This document shows positions 1 to 5,255 of a stretch of DNA of 5,255 bases, one piece after another. The translations under genes and the position numbers were made by a program. Origin of the DNA: Geminicoccaceae bacterium (GTDB taxonomy: Bacteria; Pseudomonadota; Alphaproteobacteria; Geminicoccales; Geminicoccaceae). The notes under the pieces are model-generated. The model was not told the origin of the DNA. It did no database searches and worked only from the letters and a program-made list of their open reading frames with translations. Every line of letters begins with the position of its first letter. Positions within the stretch are counted from its first letter, which is position 1. The DNA is taken from NCBI GenBank assembly GCA_020446285.1, contig JAGREZ010000280.1:1-5255 (forward strand), written 5' to 3'.

Positions 1-173
1 CAGACCCAGTGGCCGTCGGCGGTCGGCTGCAGGTCGACCTCGAGCATGGCACCCCGTGACAGGCCGAGCGCGAGGCTCTCGCGGCAATGTGCCGGCCGGT
101 CGGCAACATCGCGGCATTTGTGCCATTTCAGCGTCACACGGCCGAACGGTCCGTCGAGCGCAAGGCCGTTCAT
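1..173 (-). CDS. Glycerophosphodiester phosphodiesterase family protein, N-terminal fragment (runs off left edge)
   Basis: Only the first 57 codons are present. The enzyme family hydrolyses glycerophosphodiesters to glycerol 3-phosphate and an alcohol, using a metal-bound TIM barrel. What is seen: a beta-strand-like start (VTLKWH, residues 13-18), a helix-like stretch with LALGLSRGA (34-42), then EVDLQPTADGHWV (45-57). This matches the usual order of catalytic His, helix ending in G-A, then the metal-binding E-x-D and the T-x-DG-x-x-V run. H18, E45 and D47 would be the active-site residues. The usual HRG is WHK here (17-19). There is no signal peptide, so a cytoplasmic location is likely. The ATG overlaps the stop of the ATPase gene as ATGA (170-173), so translation is probably coupled and the enzyme belongs to the transporter operon. 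The fragment is short and the family call rests on motif order; the substrate is unknown. Confidence 0.72.
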   Translation of the reverse strand, partial: MNGLALDGPFGRVTLKWHKCRDVADRPAHCRESLALGLSRGAMLEVDLQPTADGHWV

Positions 174-1243
174 CCCGCAGCAAGCCCCGGCTCCTCGATG
201 CGAAGCCCGCTTTGCCTGTCGAAGAGCAGCATTGCCGAAAGCGGCAGCTCGCAGCCGACCCTGTCGCCGTCGCGAAAGCGCCTCTGCGCACCATGTTCGA
301 GGGCATGGAGGCGGCCGAGCGCGCTGTCGAGAACATAGAGCGTCTCGCGCCCCATCGGTTCGACCTGCAACACGGTGGCCGCAAGGCAGCCCTCCCGGTC
401 GGGCGCGCCGAGGGCGACATTTTCCGGGCGGATGCCGATGACGACATCACCGTCTCCGGCTTTCGTCCCGACCGCCTGATGCGGCAATGCGAGGCGTCCG
501 CCCTCCGCCCTCGCATCGACCAGATTGATCGGCGGCGCGCCGATGAAGCTCGCGACGAAGAGCGATTTCGGCCGGAGGAAGAGATCGTCGACACTGCCCA
601 CCTGCTCGATCCGGCCCTTCGACATGCAGACGATCCGGTCCGCCATGGTGGTCGCCTCGACCTGATCATGGGTAACGAGGATCGTGGTGACACCAAGCTG
701 GCGCTGCAGCCGCCTGATCTCCGAACGCATCGACAGTCTGAGCGTGGCATCCAGATTGGAGAGCGGTTCGTCGAGCAGGAGAAGCTGCGGCTCCTTGACG
801 AGAGCACGCGCCAGCGCCACGCGTTGCTGCTGGCCACCGGACATCTGCGCCGGCGTGCGGTCGAGCAGTTCCCCGACCTGCACCAGCCGCGCCGTCTCCT
901 CGGCCCGCCTTCGCGCCTCGGCGGCCGGCACACCCTTGAACTTCAGCGGAAACATGATGTTCCGGCGGACATTCATGTGCGGATAGAGGGCATAGGACTG
1001 GAAGACGATACCGACATTGCGATGCCGCGCCTCGACCTCGTTGACCACGGCCCCGTCGAACCGCAATTCGCCGCCGGACGGCGCGTAGATGCCCGCCAGC
1101 ATGAACAGCGTCGTCGACTTGCCGCAGCCCGAAGGCCCGAGGATCGCGACGAGTTCGCCGTCATCGATCACCAGATCGGTTGGCTCGACCGCGACGACAT
1201 CGCCCCAGCTCTTGGTCACGGATGAGAGTTCGATGCGTGCCAT
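170..1243 (-). CDS. ABC transporter ATP-binding protein, MalK/UgpC type (CUT1 family)
   Basis: Cytoplasmic ATPase that powers the importer encoded just upstream. It has 357 residues, the normal size for this family. The nucleotide-binding domain is complete: A-loop W13, Walker A GPSGCGKST (36-44), Q-loop Q82, signature MSGGQ (134-138, Met for the usual Leu), Walker B LLLLDE (154-159), D-loop SNLD (162-165) and switch His H192. Numbering runs in register with E. coli MalK. After about residue 235 comes the regulatory TOBE-type region, with the family motif GIRPE. Residue 47 is Phe, where MalK has the Arg that contacts the permease EAA glutamate. The ATG lies 3 bases after the second permease stop, with AGGG (1251-1254) seven bases ahead. 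The stop overlaps the phosphodiesterase start by 4 bases. UgpC-like is the closest name, but ATPases of this group serve many substrates, so no symbol is given. Confidence 0.96.
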   Translation of the reverse strand: MARIELSSVTKSWGDVVAVEPTDLVIDDGELVAILGPSGCGKSTTLFMLAGIYAPSGGELRFDGAVVNEVEARHRNVGIVFQSYALYPHMNVRRNIMFPLKFKGVPAAEARRRAEETARLVQVGELLDRTPAQMSGGQQQRVALARALVKEPQLLLLDEPLSNLDATLRLSMRSEIRRLQRQLGVTTILVTHDQVEATTMADRIVCMSKGRIEQVGSVDDLFLRPKSLFVASFIGAPPINLVDARAEGGRLALPHQAVGTKAGDGDVVIGIRPENVALGAPDREGCLAATVLQVEPMGRETLYVLDSALGRLHALEHGAQRRFRDGDRVGCELPLSAMLLFDRQSGLRIEEPGLAAG

Positions 1244-1246
1244 GAC

Positions 1247-2320
1247 CTATCCCTTGATGCCGCCGATGTTCATCTGCACCAGATATTTCTGGCAGAAGAG
1301 GTAGAGCATGACCGACGGCATGACATAGAATACCGCGACCGCCGCAACGATGCCGTAATCGACACCCATGATGTCGTCGCTGACCCAGAAGATGTAGAGG
1401 CTCATCACCCAGTTCTGCTTGTCGAACAGCAGCGTGCGGACGAAGACATATTCCTCGAATCCCTTGATGAAGGCGAACACGCCGACCGCCAGCATGCCGA
1501 CGCGGACCTGCGGCAGCACCACCATGAAGAAGGCCTGTCGCCGCGACGCGCCGTCGGCGAGCGCCGACATCTCGATGTCCCAGGGAACGGCGTCGAAGAA
1601 GCCCTTCATGATGAAGATGGCGAACGGCAATTCCAGCGTGGTCACCACCAGCAGCACACCGGTGAGCGTGTCCAGCATCCCGCTCCAGTACATCAGGAGG
1701 AATATGGGAATGATGAGCGTCATGGCGGGAAAGGCATGAAGGATGAGCAGGCTTTGCAGGAACGCCTGCCGCCCGGCGAACTGGAAGCGGGAGAGATAGT
1801 AGCCCGCAAGGGTGCTGACGAAGAGGACCAGCACGGTCTGGGCACTGGCCAGCATGAGCGAATTGCCGAAGGCCAGCCAGACCGACGGGAACTGGCTTTC
1901 GGTGGTCGCCTGCCGCCTGCCCTCGAGATCCTGCACGAAGTTCGAATTGTGCAGGAAGACGTAGTTGCCCAGATGCAGCTCGTCGCCGATGGAGATGAAG
2001 ATCGCCAGCACCGCCGCCACGACGATCGCCGCGGCCGCATAGAGTTTCCTCATCCGGTCCCCGACGAAGGCGTTGACGAGGCCGATGCCGACGATGGTCG
2101 GAACGAGGATCGCCGATGATTTCCACAAGACGATGGATTCGACCCCGCCGGTCTTCGCCGAAACGGAGATCGTGAACATCCAGAAATAGGGCAGCAGCAC
2201 CGGCAGTGACACGGTGACCAGAAACGCGATCAGGAGCGATTGATTGCGTCTGGCCTCGGAGCGGCTGCGGGCGGCGAGCGCATCCCATTCGGCCTGATCG
2301 GGTTTGCGCGTGGCGGCCAT
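1247..2320 (-). CDS. ABC transporter permease, MalG/UgpE type, with extra transmembrane insert
   Basis: Inner-membrane subunit that pairs with the preceding permease to form the channel. The family features are clear: a first membrane segment at about 29-51, the NSL segment with the AGYYLSRFQFAGR ending (153-184), further segments at about 188-210 and 219-240, an EAA loop (251-270, with DGA 256-258 and LP 269-270), and C-terminal segments. At 357 residues it is about 75-80 longer than typical MalG-type subunits. The excess lies between the first segment and the NSL segment, and includes two added hydrophobic stretches (about 69-87 and 93-112). The EAA position that is normally Glu is M251. 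The start ATG lies 1 base after the stop of the first permease, with a strong GAGGTG Shine-Dalgarno (2328-2333) seven bases upstream. Confident as a permease; substrate unknown. Confidence 0.94.
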   Translation of the reverse strand: MAATRKPDQAEWDALAARSRSEARRNQSLLIAFLVTVSLPVLLPYFWMFTISVSAKTGGVESIVLWKSSAILVPTIVGIGLVNAFVGDRMRKLYAAAAIVVAAVLAIFISIGDELHLGNYVFLHNSNFVQDLEGRRQATTESQFPSVWLAFGNSLMLASAQTVLVLFVSTLAGYYLSRFQFAGRQAFLQSLLILHAFPAMTLIIPIFLLMYWSGMLDTLTGVLLVVTTLELPFAIFIMKGFFDAVPWDIEMSALADGASRRQAFFMVVLPQVRVGMLAVGVFAFIKGFEEYVFVRTLLFDKQNWVMSLYIFWVSDDIMGVDYGIVAAVAVFYVMPSVMLYLFCQKYLVQMNIGGIKG

Positions 2321-2321
2321 C

Positions 2322-3227
2322 TCAATGCACCTCGATGCGCGGATGCTGCAGCAGCCGCTTCATGTCGAAGAAGCGCCACATGGCCAGCGACGCGCCGATG
2401 CCGATCACCACCAGCAACAAGGCGAGCGCCGCACCATAGGCATATTGCCCGTTCTCGAACGCCCGCTTGTAGACATAGAGCGCATAGACGGTGGTGTCGT
2501 AGAACGGTCCGCCATTGGTGATGAGCCAGATATATTCGAAGCTCACCAAGAGCGAGAGCGTCTGATAGACGGTGATGAAGGAGAGCGGCCAGCGGATGGC
2601 GGGCAGCGTGATGTGCCAGGTAATGGCGAGCGGCCCGGCACCGTCGGCGCGCGCCGCGTGGAACAGGTGCTCGGGTATGGAACGGATGGCACTGGTGAAG
2701 ATGATCATGCCCATCGACGCGCCGATGAAGCCGTTGGCGATGACGATGAGCATCACCGGATAGTCGGTGCGCAGGTCGATCGTCCCGAAACCGAGAAATC
2801 CATGCAGCACCTGATTGATGAGGCCGCGTTCGGTCGGGCTCGCCACCCAGATCCACAAAAGCGCGTAGACCACTGACGGGCTCATGCGCGGCAGCAGCCA
2901 GACGGACCGGAAGAACCCGCCGATCCGGTCGGGAACGGCCGTTGTCGCGAGTGCCAGGATGAGGCCGAAGGTGACGTTGAAGATGGCCAGCGTGAGGAAC
3001 ACATAGACCGCGGTCAGCGCCAGCGTCGGCAGGATGCGCCGGTCGCCGGTCAGCATCCGCTCGAAATTGGCGGTGGTCATTTCGCTGATCTTCAGCGACC
3101 GTCCCATGTCGGTGAAGGCGACGAAGACATCGACCATGACCGGCAGGAGGAAGAACAGGGCGAGCAGGAGGATGGCCGGTCCGAGGAAGATGGCCATGTT
3201 CTGCCACTGTCGGGATTGCGCACTCAA
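2322..3227 (-). CDS. ABC transporter permease, MalF/UgpA type (TTG start)
   Basis: Inner-membrane channel subunit of a carbohydrate-type importer, 301 residues, normal for UgpA-like proteins. It shows six hydrophobic segments (about 12-38, 69-95, 105-127, 156-180, 204-230, 264-284), an EAA loop (190-209, with DGA 195-197 and LP 208-209), and the late TNGGP motif (237-241) followed by the YxYGAA run typical of MalF-type subunits. The EAA glutamate is replaced by H190. TTG at 3227 is chosen because it gives a normal short N-terminus, an in-frame TGA lies upstream with no ATG or GTG between, and a weak GGA (3236-3238) stands eight bases ahead. The alternative is the ATG at codon 11 (3197), which would leave almost nothing before the first membrane segment. 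A hairpin in the leader may lower its translation relative to the binding protein. Confidence 0.93.
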   Translation of the reverse strand: MSAQSRQWQNMAIFLGPAILLLALFFLLPVMVDVFVAFTDMGRSLKISEMTTANFERMLTGDRRILPTLALTAVYVFLTLAIFNVTFGLILALATTAVPDRIGGFFRSVWLLPRMSPSVVYALLWIWVASPTERGLINQVLHGFLGFGTIDLRTDYPVMLIVIANGFIGASMGMIIFTSAIRSIPEHLFHAARADGAGPLAITWHITLPAIRWPLSFITVYQTLSLLVSFEYIWLITNGGPFYDTTVYALYVYKRAFENGQYAYGAALALLLVVIGIGASLAMWRFFDMKRLLQHPRIEVH

Positions 3228-3235
3228 GGCGTTCG

Positions 3236-3276
3236 TCCGGAGCCGGCTCCGGCCGGAGCACGATCACTCCGGCCGG
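3236..3276 (-). promoter_or_regulatory. Intercistronic hairpin with alternative fold over the permease ribosome binding site
   Basis: In the 74-base spacer after the binding-protein gene, positions 3249-3258 and 3267-3276 form a perfect 10-bp, very GC-rich stem with an 8-base loop (3259-3266). No run of U follows, so it is not a standard intrinsic terminator. Immediately downstream on the transcript lies a perfect 16-base palindrome (3237-3252), which can fold as a 6-bp stem with a CCGG loop. Four bases (3249-3252) belong to both stems, so the two folds exclude each other. The second fold covers part of the weak GGA (3236-3238) in front of the TTG start. The likely role is protection or partial attenuation that keeps binding-protein mRNA in excess, as reported for the malE-malF spacer of E. 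coli. The pairing is seen directly; the role is inferred. Confidence 0.6.
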
Positions 3277-3301
3277 TCGCCTGTTGCGGTTGCTTGGCGG
3301 A

Positions 3302-4675
3302 TCAGTCGAGCACGACGAGTTCGTCGCCAAGCTCGTTCTGCATCTCCTCGATGACGAACAGGGCGGCATCGGCCGGTTCGAGCTTGCCCGTCTCGACGCC
3401 CTGAATGCCCTTGTAGACGAGACCGTTATACGGACCGATCATCGCATGATTGGGCATGAACGAGCTGTATTGCAGCATCGGCGCGCCGGCGCGAAGCGCC
3501 CAGCCCTCCTCGACGAAACGCGGCATCGCCGTCTGCCCGTAATTGATCGGCGTATGTCCCGTGGTCACCGCATGCTCGGTATTGAGCACGTCCTGACTGG
3601 CGAGCCCGACGATATAGGCCGCAAGTTCGGGATGCTCGCTCTTGCCGGAAACGGCATAGATGATCGGGTGGCTGAGATTGGCCGGCATGCCGCCCTTTTC
3701 CGCGGCCGGAGCATTGGTCCAGCCGATCGCCTTGAAGTAGGTGTCCTTGTCGAGACCACGGGTCTCAAGCTGCGCCGGCACGTTCCAGATACCATGGAAC
3801 TTGATGAAGGCGGTCTTTTCCGCGCGGAAGGCCGCATGCACCGAATCCCAGTCCCATGACGTCATGTTGGCCGGAATGACACCCTTGTCGACCGCGTATT
3901 TCAGCCATTCGAAGAACGCCGTCAGACCCTTTTCCGAGACCTGCAGCTTGTTGTTCTCCTCGTCATAGATGTCGTTGCCGAAGCTCGCGAGCAGCATCTG
4001 GAAGTCGGGACCGACATTCGGGCGATGCAGAATGCCCTGCTGGGCGACACCGGCCGCGACCACCTCGGCGGCGAGGTCGGTCATGTCGTAGATGGTGAAC
4101 TCGCCGCTGTTGACCGCCTCCGGCAGGCCCTCGATGAACGCCTCATCCTTGCCGATCGCGCGCAGCATCTCCTTGTCATAGAAGAACATGCGCACTTCGG
4201 AATCCTGCGGCACACCGTAGACGCCGCCCTTGTAGCTCACCGACTGCCACAGGCTTTCGATGATGTCGCCATAGAGCTCCGGATTGGCGGCGATGTGATC
4301 GTCGAGCCTGTAGGCATAGCCCTCCTCGACGAACGCGCCGATCCACTCGTGCGCCAGCACATAGATGTCCGGGCCCTTGTCGACCGCGAACGCCTTCATC
4401 ATGTCGAGCGCGTCGTCGTCGAAGCCCTTGGCGTTGTTCTCGAATACCTCGATCTTCACCGATTTGTCGCTGCCGGCGGCCGCGAGCATCCGGTTCAGTT
4501 CGTCGGCGGCAGCAATGATGTTGCCGGCGCGAAGGGGTCCGCTGCGGTCCGCCCGCGACCAGAGATCGAGAACGATCTCCTCGGCACTGGCCATGCCGGG
4601 AACCATACCCGCGCCGAACATGGTCAGTGACAACGCCGCGCCGGCGAAAAGCCTGCGTGTCCACGATTTCAACAT
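3302..4675 (-). CDS. Extracellular solute-binding protein, carbohydrate ABC transporter family 1
   Basis: Periplasmic receptor that captures the substrate and delivers it to the two permeases. It has 457 residues, usual for cluster-B (MalE/UgpB-like) binding proteins. The N-terminus is a signal peptide: charged KSWTRR (3-8), a hydrophobic core (9-23), and an ASA cleavage site after residue 31. There is no lipobox cysteine. TRRLF (6-10) also resembles a twin-arginine motif. The mature part shows family features such as GPDIYV (101-106), followed by an aromatic- and tryptophan-rich region. It does not show the FWHSM-type start I recall from E. coli UgpB; the mature chain instead opens with LWSRADRSGP (38-47), so glycerol 3-phosphate cannot be assumed as ligand. 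The ATG has a strong AGGGAG Shine-Dalgarno. It is the first gene of the operon and lies 54 bases downstream of a Pho-box-like repeat. Family call secure, ligand open. Confidence 0.94.
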   Translation of the reverse strand: MLKSWTRRLFAGAALSLTMFGAGMVPGMASAEEIVLDLWSRADRSGPLRAGNIIAAADELNRMLAAAGSDKSVKIEVFENNAKGFDDDALDMMKAFAVDKGPDIYVLAHEWIGAFVEEGYAYRLDDHIAANPELYGDIIESLWQSVSYKGGVYGVPQDSEVRMFFYDKEMLRAIGKDEAFIEGLPEAVNSGEFTIYDMTDLAAEVVAAGVAQQGILHRPNVGPDFQMLLASFGNDIYDEENNKLQVSEKGLTAFFEWLKYAVDKGVIPANMTSWDWDSVHAAFRAEKTAFIKFHGIWNVPAQLETRGLDKDTYFKAIGWTNAPAAEKGGMPANLSHPIIYAVSGKSEHPELAAYIVGLASQDVLNTEHAVTTGHTPINYGQTAMPRFVEEGWALRAGAPMLQYSSFMPNHAMIGPYNGLVYKGIQGVETGKLEPADAALFVIEEMQNELGDELVVLD

Positions 4676-4681
4676 GTCAAA

Positions 4682-4687
4682 CTCCCT
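4682..4687 (-). promoter_or_regulatory. Shine-Dalgarno of the solute-binding protein gene
   Basis: AGGGAG lies six bases ahead of the ATG at 4675 and fixes that start. It is the strongest site in the operon apart from the GAGGTG of the second permease. This fits the need for excess binding protein over membrane subunits. Confidence 0.8.
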
Positions 4688-4693
4688 GCCTGG

Positions 4694-4711
4694 GCCCTGT
4701 GTTCACGGGGC
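4694..4711. repeat. Small inverted repeat in the operon leader
   Basis: Positions 4694-4701 and 4704-4711 are inverted copies with one mismatch, separated by TT (arms GCCCTGTG and CACGGGGC on the plus strand). The repeat sits between the Pho-box-like site and the Shine-Dalgarno of the binding-protein gene. It could be a regulator operator or a weak leader hairpin. The two-base spacer favours a protein-binding dyad over an RNA hairpin. No known consensus is recognised. Confidence 0.35.
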
Positions 4712-4729
4712 TCCTTGTCGATCACGTTG

Positions 4730-4747
4730 ATGACCGTTTCGTGACAT
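4730..4747 (-). promoter_or_regulatory. Candidate Pho box (PhoB binding site) ahead of the transporter operon
   Basis: On the minus strand the site reads ATGTCAC-GAAA-CGGTCAT. The Pho-box consensus is two CTGTCAT units separated by 4 A/T-rich bases. The first unit matches 5 of 7 positions and the second 6 of 7, with correct spacing and an A-rich spacer. It lies 54 bases before the ATG of the binding protein, in the correct orientation. A weak -10-like GACAAG (4719-4714) follows 10 bases after it. With uniform base composition, 11 or more of 14 matches would be expected in this 160-base gap, counting both strands, only about 1% of the time. The downstream phosphodiesterase gene makes phosphate control biologically sensible. 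No better -35/-10 pair was found in the gap. Confidence 0.5.
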
Positions 4748-4835
4748 AGCACCTTTCGCACCGCCGGGCGATCTTTCTCCGGGCAGCCGCAACGGGTCCG
4801 CGCACGGCCTCCGGGCCCGCCGGATCACCGCCCTG

Positions 4836-5255
4836 TTACCGCCTGATCCGCTCCATGTCGAAGGGCGTGGTCTGGTACATCTCGTTGACCCAGTTGCCGA
4901 ACAGGAGATGAGCGTAGGCACGCCAGCAATTGCGGGGCGACTTGTCCGGGTCGTCGTCGGGGAAATAGTTGACCGGCAGGGTCACGTCCGAACGGGTGGC
5001 GAGGTCGCGGCGATATTCGTCCATCAGGGTGAAGGTATCATATTCGAGATGGTTGAACATGAATGTCTCGCGATTGCGCGCGTCCTGAAGGAGACAGAGC
5101 CCGGCGGCATTGGACCGGGCGAGGATTTCGAGACCGGCATCGGCGGGAATGTCCTCGCGGCGGATCTCGGTGTGACGCGAGACGGGCACGAGGAAATAAT
5201 CGTCGAAACCGCGCAGGAGACCCGGCCGGGCGGCATCGCGGCGCTCCATCACATA
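4836..5255 (-). CDS. metA: Homoserine O-acyltransferase MetA, C-terminal part (start lies beyond right edge)
   Basis: The last 139 codons and the stop are present. The enzyme acylates homoserine with acetyl-CoA or succinyl-CoA, the first committed step of methionine synthesis in the cytoplasm. Recognised MetA segments, numbered within the fragment, are LLRGFDD (13-19), the PVSRHTE substrate-site run (24-30), the catalytic HLE (H69 and E71, matching His235 and Glu237 of characterised MetA), LEYDTFTLMDEY (70-81), NYFPDDDP (94-101), and the ending with NCWRAYAHLLFGNWVNEMYQ. The reading frame is open to the window edge; the apparent GTG at 5252 is an internal Val codon, not a start. Many alphaproteobacterial MetA proteins use acetyl-CoA, but the deciding residue (around 111) is outside the window. 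The gene runs in the same direction as the transporter operon, but no functional link is evident. Confidence 0.95.
   Translation of the reverse strand, partial: YVMERRDAARPGLLRGFDDYFLVPVSRHTEIRREDIPADAGLEILARSNAAGLCLLQDARNRETFMFNHLEYDTFTLMDEYRRDLATRSDVTLPVNYFPDDDPDKSPRNCWRAYAHLLFGNWVNEMYQTTPFDMERIRR

Noticed and set aside
56..1225. A 389-codon plus-strand open frame antisense to the ATPase gene
   Set aside because: It mirrors a gene with every ABC ATPase motif intact. Its translation is rich in Arg and Asp and has no recognisable domain. Long antisense frames are expected in GC-rich DNA.
1161..2288. A 375-codon minus-strand frame overlapping the second permease
   Set aside because: It is the same strand in a shifted frame; its product is a low-complexity Arg/His/Gly-rich chain, while the permease frame carries membrane segments and the EAA loop.
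2230..3369. A 379-codon minus-strand frame overlapping the first permease and the spacer
   Set aside because: It is an out-of-frame shadow of the permease. It runs through the hairpin spacer and the 3' end of the binding-protein gene without any family motif.
4025..4630. A 201-codon plus-strand open frame antisense to the binding-protein gene
   Set aside because: It is an antisense shadow with no domain or motif; the minus-strand gene has a signal peptide, a ribosome binding site and full family length.
4810..4824. Possible terminator hairpin after metA
   Set aside because: The stem is only 5 bp with a 5-base loop and no U run follows. I see no convincing intrinsic terminator between metA and the transporter operon, so termination could be Rho-dependent or there may be read-through.
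4836..5252. Complete small gene starting at the GTG at 5252
   Set aside because: The frame stays open to the window edge and the residues match the interior of MetA. The GTG is an internal Val codon of a gene cut by the boundary.

Overview
The window looks like chromosomal DNA from a GC-rich alphaproteobacterium, most likely of the Hyphomicrobiales (Rhizobiales) group. That placement is an inference from base composition, from the character of the proteins, and from the combination of a MetA-type homoserine acyltransferase with a carbohydrate-type ABC operon. All recognisable genes lie on the minus strand, so the window is read from right to left.

At the right edge (4836-5255) is the C-terminal part of metA (methionine synthesis), cut by the window end. 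A 160-base gap (4676-4835) follows. It holds no clear intrinsic terminator. It does hold an 18-base tandem repeat resembling a Pho box (4730-4747), a small inverted repeat (4694-4711) and a good Shine-Dalgarno sequence.

Then comes a compact operon: periplasmic solute-binding protein (4675-3302), a 74-base spacer with a strong hairpin, a MalF-type permease with a TTG start (3227-2322), a MalG-type permease (2320-1247), a MalK/UgpC-type ATPase (1243-170), and the first 57 codons of a glycerophosphodiester phosphodiesterase (GDPD)-like enzyme (173-1, continuing off the left edge). The last four genes are separated by +1, +3 and -4 bases, which implies translational coupling.

Taken together, the layout is a complete CUT1-family importer followed by a phosphodiesterase, with a plausible PhoB site in front. 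The working model is phosphate-starvation-controlled uptake of a glycerophosphodiester or another phosphorylated polyol, with hydrolysis in the cytoplasm. The substrate cannot be fixed from sequence: the binding protein does not show the N-terminal motif I recall for E. coli UgpB.

The most unusual details are at the protein level. Both permease EAA loops lack the usual first glutamate (His and Met instead), and the ATPase has Phe at the position of MalK Arg47, the residue that glutamate normally contacts. The MalG-type subunit carries about 80 extra residues with two extra hydrophobic stretches. The GDPD begins with Trp-His-Lys where most relatives have His-Arg-Gly. I see no mobile element, CRISPR array, tRNA or rRNA.
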